Below are positions 17,301-26,200 of a stretch of 64,000 nucleotides of DNA, piece after piece. The translations under genes and the position numbers were made by a program. Numbering within the stretch: position 1 is the first letter of the stretch; each line of letters opens with the position of its first letter. Below the pieces are notes generated by a model that made no database searches, was not told where the DNA came from, and worked only from the letters and a program-made list of their open reading frames with translations. Source of the stretch: Lentisalinibacter salinarum (GTDB taxonomy: Bacteria > Pseudomonadota > Gammaproteobacteria > Steroidobacterales > Woeseiaceae); assembly GCF_040706555.1 (NCBI RefSeq), contig NZ_JAPDRH010000004.1, forward strand, positions 248,001-312,000, given 5' to 3'.

Positions 17301-18417
17301 CGGGGACGATTCCCGGGCAGAGGTACGCAGGCTGCTCGGACTGGTTGTTTCCGCGCCGGCGCGTTTCCCGGCTCTTTCCTCGTCCGAACAGGATCTGGCG
17401 CTGCGCGTGGCGCGCAGAGCCCGCCTGTTGGGCCGCCTGGCTGCCTCACTCGAAGAGGCGGGAGGGCTGGATGAGCTACCCATGGTAGTGGCCGATCAGC
17501 TCCATAGTGCGCAGATCATGGTCGACGCCCGGAAGCGGCTGGCGCTCTGGGAGCTCGATCGCATTGCCTGGGCGGTGGGCGATGACGACGAGCTGCCATT
17601 GGTAGCGATGAAGGGCTGTGCCTACCTGCTCCTGGATCTTCCCAATTCCCGGGGTCGTGTCTTCGCCGACGTGGACCTGATGACGAACGAGGACGCTCTG
17701 GAGGAGCTGGAGACCAGACTCGATGAGCGGGGATGGCGCACCGCTCCGCTGACTCCGTACGACGACAATTATTACCGCAGATGGACGCACGAGCTCCCCC
17801 CGCTGACGCACGAAACCCGGGAGATAGAGGTCGATCTCCATCACAACATCCTCCCGCGGACTGCCCGTCTGAAGCCGGACGGGAGCGCACTGATGCAGCG
17901 TTCGCGTGCGCTGGCAGGTTCGAGATATCGAGTGCTGGCGGATGAGGACATGGTGCTCCACGCCATGACGCACCTGATAGTCGCCGATGACCTCGCCGAC
18001 AAGCTCAGGGAACTCGTCGATATCGCGGATCTGCTGGATTACTTTTCGTCCCGGGATACTGCGTTCTGGGATCGACTGGTCCTGCGGGCCGGGGAGCTCG
18101 ACCTGCAGCGGCCGGCCTTTTACGCATTGCGCTATGCGCATCGCCTGTTAGGGACAGGAATTCCTGAGACAGTTTTGCTCGAGTCCAGGGCATGGGCGCC
18201 GCCCGGATTCGTCGTGGCGCTCATGGATCGTCTTGTTCCCCGGGCCCTGTATCCTCAGCACCCGGATGAACACAGTCGGGTTACCGAGTTCGCTCGCTTT
18301 GTGCTTTATCTGCGTTCACATTGGATACGTATGCCGCCTTGGTTGCTTGGCTACCACCTGGCCTACAAATTCATGGTCACCCGTTTGGGACGTGGCAAGA
18401 AACCTGACTCACCGTGA
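17290..18417 (+). CDS. Nucleotidyltransferase family protein (PF14907-like)
   Basis: The 375-residue protein has the features of the uncharacterised NTP_transf_5 family: LVAMKGCAYLLLDLP (about residues 99-113), the acidic pair in GRVFADVDLM (residues 119-128), and a later IEVDLHHNI that could supply a third acidic ligand. Such enzymes transfer nucleotidyl groups to proteins, sugars or small molecules; the acceptor is unknown. The family often accompanies HprK-like kinases and PqqD-like proteins in peptide-modification clusters. ATG 17290 lies inside the end of the kinase gene. The last third is helical and basic (SHWIRMPPWLLGYHLAYKFM) and may touch the membrane. Confidence 0.8.
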   Translation: MRRSGDDSRAEVRRLLGLVVSAPARFPALSSSEQDLALRVARRARLLGRLAASLEEAGGLDELPMVVADQLHSAQIMVDARKRLALWELDRIAWAVGDDDELPLVAMKGCAYLLLDLPNSRGRVFADVDLMTNEDALEELETRLDERGWRTAPLTPYDDNYYRRWTHELPPLTHETREIEVDLHHNILPRTARLKPDGSALMQRSRALAGSRYRVLADEDMVLHAMTHLIVADDLADKLRELVDIADLLDYFSSRDTAFWDRLVLRAGELDLQRPAFYALRYAHRLLGTGIPETVLLESRAWAPPGFVVALMDRLVPRALYPQHPDEHSRVTEFARFVLYLRSHWIRMPPWLLGYHLAYKFMVTRLGRGKKPDSP

Positions 18418-18444
18418 GCGAGTCTGGGATCGCTCTGCGGGTCC

Positions 18445-18840
18445 CTAGAGCACAATCCACGCAATAAAGAGCCCAAGCGCCGCACCGGCGCCATTCAGTA
18501 ACGCATCGACGAGTGTCCCGAATCGGCCCGGTACATAGGTCTGCGCCAACTCCATGGCGGCTCCGAAGCTCGCGGCAAGTACGGCGGCCGCAAGGAAACG
18601 AATCCTTACGGGGTTAACGGCTTCCAGCGTCCAAGCGAGAAGGAACGCGAGGAGCGCATAGAGAAGGAGATGCATCAGCTTCTGCACAGGAGTGGGAGTG
18701 AGTGCGACTGCCCAGACGAAGACCGAATCGCCATCCTCCGCCGTGCCGGGGATCAGGGAGAGTATGACTAGCGCGGTCATGAGTCCCGCGGTCAGGGCCG
18801 CACGGAGCCACAGGGGAACGGTGTTCAGATAGTCGACCAT
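18445..18840 (-). CDS. Small VanZ-like membrane protein
   Basis: The 131-residue protein has four hydrophobic segments and the VanZ-like pattern KLMHLLLYALLAFLLAW (residues 54-70) and MELAQTYVPGRFGTLVDALLN (near residues 96-116). It resembles the small VanZ family proteins of exopolysaccharide loci and has no assigned reaction. It is convergent with the nucleotidyltransferase gene, with only 27 bases between the stops. Together with the gene at 14091-15272 it brackets the HPr-rel-A cassette. No strong ribosome binding site is visible. Confidence 0.8.
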   Translation of the reverse strand: MVDYLNTVPLWLRAALTAGLMTALVILSLIPGTAEDGDSVFVWAVALTPTPVQKLMHLLLYALLAFLLAWTLEAVNPVRIRFLAAAVLAASFGAAMELAQTYVPGRFGTLVDALLNGAGAALGLFIAWIVL

Positions 18841-18957
18841 AGAGACCCAGCGCCCAGAATCGGTTATGACAAGCGAACGTCGATGCGGTTTACAGTGACG
18901 TCAGATCTTTCTTATGTAATGCGCCTAAGCTGCTGTATTTGCGAGGTATTGATGACG

Positions 18958-18973
18958 TGGCACATGTCTTGCT
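18958..18973 (+). promoter_or_regulatory. Sigma-54 (-24/-12) promoter
   Basis: TGGCACATGTCTTGCT is a near-perfect RpoN site with TGGC at 18958-18961 and TTGC at 18969-18972. It lies about 40 bases before the PEP-CTERM start codon at 19012, leaving a short leader. Confidence 0.88.
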
Positions 18974-19011
18974 TAGTCCTCGTCGGGTAACCTTAGAAGG
19001 AACTGAGCATA

Positions 19012-19668
19012 ATGGTATTTTCACGAGTTTTGGCAGCTTGCCTGCTTTTATCTTCCTTGCCGGCAAGTGCGGATGTCATCTTGTCACTTGACGACGGTCT
19101 CGGAAATTCCGTCGTCGTCGAGGACGGAGGCGCTAACGACGATAGTGACCTGGACGGGGTCGTTGTTTTCAATGGAGCGCTCGGTGACTTCATTATCAAC
19201 GTGAGTACCGGTATTTCGACTCCCGTGTTGGGTAGCGAAGACCAGCCCATCCTGGACCTGAACTCCGTCGACGTCAGTTCCGGTGCCGGGTCTCTGACAA
19301 TTGGACTGACCGCAACCGGTTTTACCGGACCAGTCGGATCATCAAATTTCAGGTTCCTGCTCGGAGGTACGACCGACGGGTCGGTGGACGCCAGCTTCTA
19401 TTACGACAGCAGCAACACTGCCTTCGGGACAGAAGAGTTGCTTGGAAGCATGCTGGGCACCGACGGCGCGTTCTCCGGATCCACCGGGGGCAGCTTCACC
19501 AATGAGAGTGAGTTGTACTCCATGACGATATTCTCCACGATCACTCATGGTGGCGGAGTGCAGATTTCGAGCTTTGATGCCTATGCCGCTGTTCCCGAAC
19601 CCAATACGCTGGCTCTCCTGGGCCTCGGCCTGCTGGGAGCGGGTGCAGCCCGCCGGCGAAAAGCCTGA
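19012..19668 (+). CDS. PEP-CTERM sorting-domain protein
   Basis: The 218-residue protein has a signal peptide (about residues 1-20, ending LPASA) and a canonical exosortase tail: VPEPNTLALLGLGLLGAGAA followed by RRRKA. The middle is acidic, low in lysine and free of cysteine (VLSLDDGLGNSVVVEDGG...), with no recognisable catalytic domain. It is probably a surface or matrix protein. AAGGAACTGAGCATA precedes ATG 19012. Transcription is predicted from the sigma-54 site at 18958, and a terminator follows at 19697, so it forms its own unit. The C-terminal tail is very like that of the gene at 8901; the central parts differ. Confidence 0.9.
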   Translation: MVFSRVLAACLLLSSLPASADVILSLDDGLGNSVVVEDGGANDDSDLDGVVVFNGALGDFIINVSTGISTPVLGSEDQPILDLNSVDVSSGAGSLTIGLTATGFTGPVGSSNFRFLLGGTTDGSVDASFYYDSSNTAFGTEELLGSMLGTDGAFSGSTGGSFTNESELYSMTIFSTITHGGGVQISSFDAYAAVPEPNTLALLGLGLLGAGAARRRKA

Positions 19669-19696
19669 CAACACGACTTCCGATAATTGCTGCCTC

Positions 19697-19726
19697 GAAG
19701 CCCCGCACCGCGGGGCTTCTTTTTTT
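19697..19726 (+). terminator. Rho-independent terminator
   Basis: The ten-base-pair stem GAAGCCCCGC / GCGGGGCTTC with loop ACC is followed by a run of T. It ends the PEP-CTERM transcript. Confidence 0.9.
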
Positions 19727-19739
19727 GCAGGAGCGGCGC

Positions 19740-19797
19740 TGTAGGAGGGGCTTCAGCCCCGATACATTGATCAATCGGGCCTGAAGGCCCTCCTACA
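19740..19797. repeat. REP pair
   Basis: Arm TGTAGGAGGGGCTTCAGCCC and inverse arm TCGGGCCTGAAGGCCC followed by TCCTACA flank a short centre. One arm is the GGGGCTTCAGCCCC subtype, the other the GGGCCTTCAGGCCC subtype. Confidence 0.85.
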
Positions 19798-19850
19798 GCG
19801 TCTTTCCTCAATCTGCTACATTCCTCCCTGCCAAACGGGGAGGAAGCACC

Positions 19851-20996
19851 ATGAATTTCGAGTTTTCCGAAGACCAGGAGATGCTGCGCCAGGAGGCGCG
19901 CAAGTTCCTGAGCGAGCAGTGCCCGCCGGAGACGGTGCGCGGCGTGCTCGACACTGATGCCACCCACGACGAGAAGCTCTGGTCGTCCATCGTGGAGATG
20001 GGCTGGACCGCGACGGCGCTGCCCGAGACCTACGGCGGTTTCGGCATGGGGTACCTCGAGCTCTGCGTCATTGCCGAGGAGCTCGGTCGGGCCGTGGCGC
20101 CGGTGCCTTTCTCGAGCGCGGTGTATCTGGCCGGCGAGAGCCTCCTCGCCGCCGGCAGCGACGCACAGAAGTCCGAGTGGCTGCTGAAGCTGGCGGCGGG
20201 TGAGGCCATCGGCACGCTGGCGCTCGCGGAGACGGCCGGCGCGGTGACCGCGCGGAAGATCCGGTCGAAAGTGGAGAACGGGAAGCTCACCGGCACGAAG
20301 ACGCCGGTGCCGGACGGCAGCATCGTCGATTACGCCGTGGTGGCGGCGAAGGACGCGCAGGGCGTGTCGCTGTACCTGGCGGATCTCGCCGACGCCGGCG
20401 TGACCCGCGAGACCCTGGCCACGGTGGACCCGGCCCGGGATGCGGCGACGCTCACCTTCGAGGGGGTCCCGGTGGAGCCGCTGGGGCAGCCGGGCAAGGG
20501 TCTCGAGTACCTGGACCGGGTGCTGGACCGGGCGGCCGTGCTGGTGGCCTTCGAGCAGCTGGGCGGCGCCCAGGCGGCGTTGGAGATGGGTGTGACCTAC
20601 GCCAAAGAGCGTTTCGCCTTCGGCCGTCCCATCGGATCCTTCCAGGCCATCAAGCATCGGCTGGCGGAGATGTTCGTGTCGCTGGAGCTGGCCCGCTCGA
20701 ACACGTATTTCGGCGCCTGGGCCCTGTCGACGGGGGCGGACGAGCTGCCCGTGGCGGCGGCCACGGCCCGGGTGGCGGCGTCCCAGGCGTTCTACGAATG
20801 CGCCCGGGAGAACACCCAGGTGCACGGTGGCATGGGCTTCACCTGGGAGGGCGACTGCCACCTTTACTACCGGCGCGCGAAGCTCCTGAACTTGATTCTG
20901 GGCGGCGAGCGCGTGTGGAAGGACAAACTCATCCAGCGGCTGCAGGCCCGGCGCGAGCCGGACGCCACCACGGCCACCACGCTGAACGCGGCCTGA
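19851..20996 (+). CDS. Acyl-CoA dehydrogenase, subunit 1 of a pair
   Basis: The 381-residue flavoprotein has the acyl-CoA dehydrogenase fold: an N-terminal helical domain (MNFEFSEDQEMLRQEARKFL), a middle beta domain with LAETAGAVTARKI, and the C-terminal helical domain with RFAFGRPIGSFQAIKHRLAE (residues 255-274) and QVHGGMGFTWEGDCHLYYRR (residues 324-343). It oxidises acyl-CoA to enoyl-CoA, passing electrons to ETF. Start ATG 19851 is preceded by GGGGAGGAAG. A second dehydrogenase starts 13 bases after its stop. This side-by-side arrangement recalls two-subunit acyl-CoA dehydrogenases acting on steroid side chains or other bulky acyl-CoAs; the substrate here is unknown. Confidence 0.92.
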   Translation: MNFEFSEDQEMLRQEARKFLSEQCPPETVRGVLDTDATHDEKLWSSIVEMGWTATALPETYGGFGMGYLELCVIAEELGRAVAPVPFSSAVYLAGESLLAAGSDAQKSEWLLKLAAGEAIGTLALAETAGAVTARKIRSKVENGKLTGTKTPVPDGSIVDYAVVAAKDAQGVSLYLADLADAGVTRETLATVDPARDAATLTFEGVPVEPLGQPGKGLEYLDRVLDRAAVLVAFEQLGGAQAALEMGVTYAKERFAFGRPIGSFQAIKHRLAEMFVSLELARSNTYFGAWALSTGADELPVAAATARVAASQAFYECARENTQVHGGMGFTWEGDCHLYYRRAKLLNLILGGERVWKDKLIQRLQARREPDATTATTLNAA

Positions 20997-21009
20997 GGAG
21001 GGAGCGACC

Positions 21010-22218
21010 ATGGATTTCAACGACACACCCCAGGAAGCGGAATTCCGCGCCGAGGCGCGCGAGTGGCTGAAGGCCAACCGGCCGGACGTGGACCTCTCGA
21101 AGGTTCACTACAAGCGCGACATCACCCCGTTCAAGGCGTGGCAGGCGAAGAAGTTCGACGCCAACTGGGCCTGCCTCGGCTGGCCGAAGGCGGCCGGTGG
21201 CCGCGGCGCGAAGCCCATCGAGCAGGTAATCTGGTCCCAGGAGGAGGGCGACGTCTCCGTGCTCTCCGGGCCGTTCATCATCGGCATCGGCATGGCGGGC
21301 CCGACCATCATGCGTCACGGCACCGACGAGCAGAAGGCGCGCTATCTGAAGCCGATGGCACGGGGCGACGAGATCTGGTGTCAGCTCTTCTCCGAACCGG
21401 CCGCGGGTTCCGACCTGGCGGGTGTCCGCACCCGCGCGGTGAAGGATGGCGACGAGTGGGTGGTGAACGGCCAGAAGATCTGGACCTCGTTCGCGCATGT
21501 GGCGGACTTCGCCATCCTGGTGCTGCGCACGGATCCCACGGTGCCGAAGCACCAGGGGCTGACGTATTTCATCCTGGACATGAAATCGCCGGGCATCGAG
21601 GTGCGGCCCATCAGGCAGGTGAGCGGGGAGTCCGACTTCAACGAGGTGTTCCTCACCGACGTGCGCATCCCGGACGCGAACCGCCTCGGCGAAGTGGGCG
21701 AGGGCTGGAAGGTGTCCATGACCACGCTGCTGAACGAGCGGCTCTCCGTGGGCGCGGCCTTCCCGTCTAACTTCGATGACATCCTGGAGATGGCCAACAC
21801 GATGGAGGGCGCCGACGGCGCGCTGATCGAGGACGGTGCCGTGCGCGATCGCCTCGCCGACTGGTTCGTGAAGTCGAACGGGCTGGAGTACACCGGCTAC
21901 CGGATGATCTCGGCGCTGTCGTCGGGCAAGACGCCGGGCGCGGAAGCGTCGATGACCAAGCTGGTGCTCGGCCGTGGTCGGCAGGACATCGCGTCGTTCG
22001 CCATGGACCTGCAGGACATGGCGGGGATCGTGACGGACAGCGAACAGGCGCCGCTGGATGCGGTGTTCCAGCGCTCGTTCTTCCGCTCCATCGGCAACCG
22101 GGTGGAGGGTGGCACCGACGAGATCCTGCTTAACATAATCGGCGAGCGGGTGCTCGGTCTGCCGCCCGATGTGCGGGTGGACAAGGACGTGCCGTTCAAC
22201 GAGATACCGAAAGGGTGA
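21010..22218 (+). CDS. Acyl-CoA dehydrogenase, subunit 2 of a pair
   Basis: The 402-residue protein shows the acyl-CoA dehydrogenase layout: MDFNDTPQEAEFRAEAREWL at the start, WCQLFSEPAAGSDLAGVRT (about residues 124-142; FAD/substrate region), NGQKIWTSFAHVADF, and NRVEGGTDEILLNIIGERVL near residues 364-383. The canonical R-FG-PI-Q motif seen in the upstream partner is absent, which fits a complementary subunit of a heteromeric enzyme. The start has GAGGGAGCGACC upstream. It shares an operon with the gene at 19851 and is followed by a REP pair that probably bounds the transcript. Confidence 0.92.
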   Translation: MDFNDTPQEAEFRAEAREWLKANRPDVDLSKVHYKRDITPFKAWQAKKFDANWACLGWPKAAGGRGAKPIEQVIWSQEEGDVSVLSGPFIIGIGMAGPTIMRHGTDEQKARYLKPMARGDEIWCQLFSEPAAGSDLAGVRTRAVKDGDEWVVNGQKIWTSFAHVADFAILVLRTDPTVPKHQGLTYFILDMKSPGIEVRPIRQVSGESDFNEVFLTDVRIPDANRLGEVGEGWKVSMTTLLNERLSVGAAFPSNFDDILEMANTMEGADGALIEDGAVRDRLADWFVKSNGLEYTGYRMISALSSGKTPGAEASMTKLVLGRGRQDIASFAMDLQDMAGIVTDSEQAPLDAVFQRSFFRSIGNRVEGGTDEILLNIIGERVLGLPPDVRVDKDVPFNEIPKG

Positions 22219-22232
22219 ATGTCTGGTGATGA

Positions 22233-22291
22233 TGTAGGAGGGCCTTCAGGCCCGATTTGTTTGATGGATCGGGGCTAAAGCCCCTCCTACA
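22233..22291. repeat. REP pair
   Basis: TGTAGGAGGGCCTTCAGGCC and GGGGCTAAAGCCCCTCC followed by TACA are inverted around ATTTGTTTGATGGAT. It lies between the dehydrogenase operon and the toxin-antitoxin module. Confidence 0.88.
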
Positions 22292-22315
22292 TTGCTTTTC
22301 TAGCCCTATAGGTCA

Positions 22316-22354
22316 ATTATAACGTTTGACGTTATATAACGCATAGCGTTATGG
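22316..22354. promoter_or_regulatory. Probable HigA operator/promoter
   Basis: Three ATAACG/CGTTAT-type half-sites are interleaved just upstream of higB: ATAACG at about 22319, CGTTATATAACG centred near 22336, and CGTTAT at about 22347. This is the pattern expected for autoregulation of a higBA operon by the HigA antitoxin. Confidence 0.65.
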
Positions 22355-22361
22355 TTCCGCC

Positions 22362-22643
22362 GTGATCACAGTGTTCGCGGATCGTGAGACAGAGAAGATC
22401 TGGCACGGAACGGTCTCGCGCCGGCTTCCGGTTCCGATTCAGCGCATCGGACGCCGCAAGCTGAGGATGCTGAATAATGCCCGCGACCTGGACGACCTGC
22501 GGGTGCCGCCGGGAAACCGGCTGGAGCGTCTGAAGGGGGACCGGAAGGGGCAGTACAGCATCCGCATCAACGACCAGTGGCGGATCTGTTTCACGTGGAG
22601 TGACGGCAACGCCGATCGGGTCGAGATCACGGATTACCATTAG
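22362..22643 (+). CDS. higB: HigB-type toxin of a type II toxin-antitoxin system
   Basis: The 93-residue RelE/ParE-superfamily protein has the HigB signature: RKLRMLNNARDLDDLRVPPG (residues 32-51), NRLERLKGDRKGQYSIRIND (residues 52-71), then QWRICFTW and the VEITDYH C-terminus. HigB toxins are ribosome-dependent mRNA endonucleases. The start is GTG 22362, giving the family-typical MITVFADRETEK. The operator-like repeats just upstream and higA nine bases downstream complete the module, in the toxin-first order usual for HigBA. REP elements bracket the module on both sides. Confidence 0.93.
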   Translation: MITVFADRETEKIWHGTVSRRLPVPIQRIGRRKLRMLNNARDLDDLRVPPGNRLERLKGDRKGQYSIRINDQWRICFTWSDGNADRVEITDYH

Positions 22644-22652
22644 GCAAGAGAC

Positions 22653-22943
22653 ATGGCCAAGAAACTCCCCAACGTCCATCCCGGCGAGATCCTCCTCGAG
22701 GAGTTCCTGCAGCCCATGGGAATAAGCCAGAATGCGCTCGCGCGTGCTGTGGGCGTGCCTCCCCGTCGTATTAACGAGATCGTACTTGGCAAGCGGTCCG
22801 TGACGGCCGACACCGCGCTCCGGTTGGCGAAGGCCTTTGGCACCTCCGAGCAGTTCTGGATGGGTTTGCAGGCGGACTTCGACCTGGAAGAGGCGCGCAG
22901 CACCGCAGCAGCTGACCTGCGCAAGGTCCGACGCGTAGCGTAG
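22653..22943 (+). CDS. higA: HigA-type antitoxin
   Basis: The 96-residue protein carries an Xre/Cro helix-turn-helix: VHPGEILLEEFLQPMGISQN (residues 8-27) and RRINEIVLGKRSVTADTALR (residues 38-57), with the typical FGTSEQFWMGLQADFDLE ending of HigA antitoxins. It should neutralise HigB and repress the operon at the repeats near 22316-22354. The last codons run straight into a REP element: the TAG stop (22941-22943) is formed by the GTAG head of the repeat, so the original C-terminus may have been altered by the insertion. Confidence 0.93.
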   Translation: MAKKLPNVHPGEILLEEFLQPMGISQNALARAVGVPPRRINEIVLGKRSVTADTALRLAKAFGTSEQFWMGLQADFDLEEARSTAAADLRKVRRVA

Positions 22944-23177
22944 GAGGGCCTTCTGTAGGAGGGGCTTTAGCCCCGATCCCCCCTTCTTTCGCGGCCACCC
23001 TGCGGGGCAGTCCATCTTGCTCCCGACAAAAGGTCGTGGGGATGGATACCCCCGCATGACGGCCACGCCCGTGGTGGCGTGGAAGAGGTGCCCGTCAGGA
23101 GCGTTCCCACAACCCATGCCCACCCGATGGAGGCGACGCCAAGAGAAAGCCGGGTCGGGCCTGATGGCCCTCCTACA
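22940..23177. repeat. REP-bounded hairpin element, copy 1
   Basis: A partial REP (GTAGGAGGGCCTTC, 22940-22953) and a second REP arm (22954-22979) open the element, and TCGGGCCTGATGGCCC with TCCTACA (23155-23177) closes it. Inside, 23002-23055 is a hairpin whose right arm GATGGATACCCCCGC is intact while the left arm has diverged. It encloses TTGCTCCCGACAAAAGGTCG, where CGAC and GTCG can also pair. A diverged second copy with a longer interior lies at 38274-38653, on the other side of the autotransporter gene. No gene is credible here. Confidence 0.75.
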
Positions 23178-23254
23178 TTTCTTTTGCGTGCGCGGGGGCG
23201 CTATCTGTAATAAAGTCGGGGCAACAATAAGAGCCTACAAAGGGAGGCTCAATA

Positions 23255-26200
23255 ATGAGAGCGGTACGAACCGCCTTCCGCCGCACGTTGTGCGGCACCG
23301 CCCTGCCGGGGCTGTTTTTCGTCCTGGCCATGTTGCCCCATGTTGCCTGGTCCGACCCGCCCACGCCGGATTCCCAGGTCGGTGACACGGTCACTAACCC
23401 GATCACCGGCGAAGACGCGACCGTCGACGAGGTCATCCAGGACAACGAAGGCAATAACGCCTACGTCCTGACCTCGGACGGCGACGTCATCCTCACCCGC
23501 ACCACCGTCGGCCAGACCATCGCCTGTACCGAGCCAGACCCGGACGATGCCAGCTGCGACGTCTACGAGGTGGTGGCCAACGAGACTGATCCGGACACCG
23601 GTTACATCGTCTCCGTGGATCTGCAGCTCGTGGTGGAGAACCCGGACCCGGACAATCCGGAACCGATCAACACCGAGTCGGTGGTGCAGGACAAGAGCCC
23701 CGAACTCGAGGCGGCCGCGGCCGAGAATGCCGGCTCCGACGGCGACCCGGAGTTCATCCCGCCGGAGTCCACCTCCGGGACCATCAACGAGGTGGCCGTC
23801 GGCCAGAACGGCAGCAACGGCGGCAATGCGTATGGCGTCCGCATCTGCCTGCCGCTGATCGGGTGTTTCAACATCGGCAAGAGCGGCAGCCCGGGCGGCG
23901 ACGGTGCCACGGGCCCGGAGATCGACCGCACCGTGACCGCCTCCCACGGCGACATCAGTTCCACCGGCGACGAGGTCGACGGCATCAAGCTCGGCAGCAT
24001 CGGCGGCAACGGCGGCACGGGCGGCGATTCCTACGGCAATATCGGGCCCTACGACGGCGGCGACGGCGGCAATGGCGGCAACGTGACGCTGACCAGCGAG
24101 GTGGGCATCACGACAGGCGGCGACGGCGCCCGCGGCATCTTCGTGTTCAGTCGCAGCGGGCGGGGCGGTGACGGGGGCGACGCGATCATCGGTTCCGGCG
24201 GCGGCAGCGGCGGTGGCGCCCGCGCCGGCGGGCCGGTGACGGTCACCAATACCGGCGACATCAATACCTTCGGCGTGGAGTCTCACGGCATCTATGCGCT
24301 CAGTGTCGGCGGCTCTGCGGGCTCCGGCGGCGACAGCTGGGGCATCACGGGCGAAGGCGGCAGCGGCGGCATCGGTGGCACCGGGGGCCCGGTCTCGATC
24401 ACGAACGACGGGCTGATCCACACCCGGGGCGACGCGGCCCACGGCATCCTGGCCCAGAGTATCGGCGGCACCGGCGGCAACGGCGGCGATGCGGGCGGCA
24501 TCACGGCATTCGGCGGCGGCGCCGCGGCGGGCGGCAAGGGCGGCACGGTGCTGGTGTCGCTGGGCACTTCCTCGTCGATCATCACCGAGGGCGAATATTC
24601 CATCGGCGTGCTGGCCCAGAGCATCGGCGGCAGCGGCGGCGACAGCGGCTCCCAGGGCGGCATCGTCTCCTTCGGCTCCTCGGGCGGCACGGGCAGCGAC
24701 GGCGATACGGTGACCGTGACCACGGCCGACGGCAGCACCGTCACGACCGGCGGCGCGAGTTCCCACGGCATCTTCGCCCAGAGCGTGGGCGGCGGCGGCG
24801 GTTCGGCGGGCGGCGGCGGTGGTGCGATCAGCATGGGCGGATCCGGCAGCGTCGGCGGCGACGGCGGAGACGTCGAGGTCACCCACGACGGCTCGGTGAT
24901 TACCGACGGACAGGATGCCCGCGGCATCTTCGCCCAGAGCGTGGGCGGCGGCGGCGGCGCCGGCGGGCAGTCGGGCGGCGTGTTCTCGCTGGGCGGCTCC
25001 GGCGGTGCAGGCGGCGACGGCGGTAACGTGACGGTGACCATCGGCGAGTCCGGTGTGGTCGCGACGACCGGGCTGGGCTCGGATGCGGTCTTCGCCCAGA
25101 GCATCGGCGGCGGCGGCGGCAGCGGCGCCTCTTCCGGCGGCCTGGCCTCGCTCGGCGGCGGCGGCAACGCCGGCGGCGAAGGCGGCGACGTGACGGTGAC
25201 GAACGCCGGCACGTTGTCCACCGAGGGTGAGGTGGCCCGGGGCATCTTCGCCCAGAGCGTGGGCGGCGGCGGCGGCTCGGGCGGCGATTCCGGCGGGCTG
25301 GTGGGCATCGGCGGCAGCGGCAGCGCGACCAGCGGCGGCGGCGACGTGACGGTGACCAATGCCGGTTCCGTGGAGACGCTGGGCGCCCGGGCATCCGCCC
25401 TGTTCGCCCAGAGCGTGGGCGGCGGCGGCGGCGACGGCGGCAGCAGCAATGCGGTGATTACGATCGGCGGGGCCGGCGGTGGCGGCGGCGCCTCGGGCGA
25501 CGTGATCGTGACCCAGAGCGGGTCGCTCGCGACCGCCGGCACCGATGCCTTCGGCCTGTTCGCGCAAGGTGTGGGCGGCGGCGGCGGTAACGGCGGCTCG
25601 GCGTTCTCGGCGGGCGGTATCGCGGGTACGACCATCGGCGGCGACGGCGGCGCGGGCGGCGACGGCGGGCTGGTGGACGTGACGCTGGCAGCGGCCGCGG
25701 ACGGGTCGGAGTCGACCATCGTGACGGACGGCGAGCGATCCATCGGCATCATGGCCCAGAGCGTGGGCGGCGGCGGCGGCAACGGCGGCGCGGCGGTGCA
25801 GGCGAGCGGCGGCGCTTTCGCCAGCATCTCGACGGCGGTGGGCGGCAGCGGCGAGGCGGGCGGCGTCGGCGGCACGGTGCGCCTGAACGGCACGGGCTCG
25901 GTCACGACCGGCGGCGGCAATGCGACCGGCGTGCTGCTGCAGTCGGTGGGTGGCGGCGGCGGGAATGGTGGGACCACGGTGGCCGGCGCGGCGCAGTTCG
26001 GGCTCGGCGGTGCGGCGGTGGCGACGGCGGTGGGCGCGAGCGGCGGCGACGGCGGCCTCGGCGGGCTGGTCGAGAGTAACTTCGCAGGCACCATCACGAC
26101 CAGCGGCGACATCGCCACCGGCTTCATCGCCCAGAGCATCGGCGGCGGCGGTGGCACCGGCGGCACGACCATCGGTGCGGCTGTCAGTGCCGGGGCGTTC

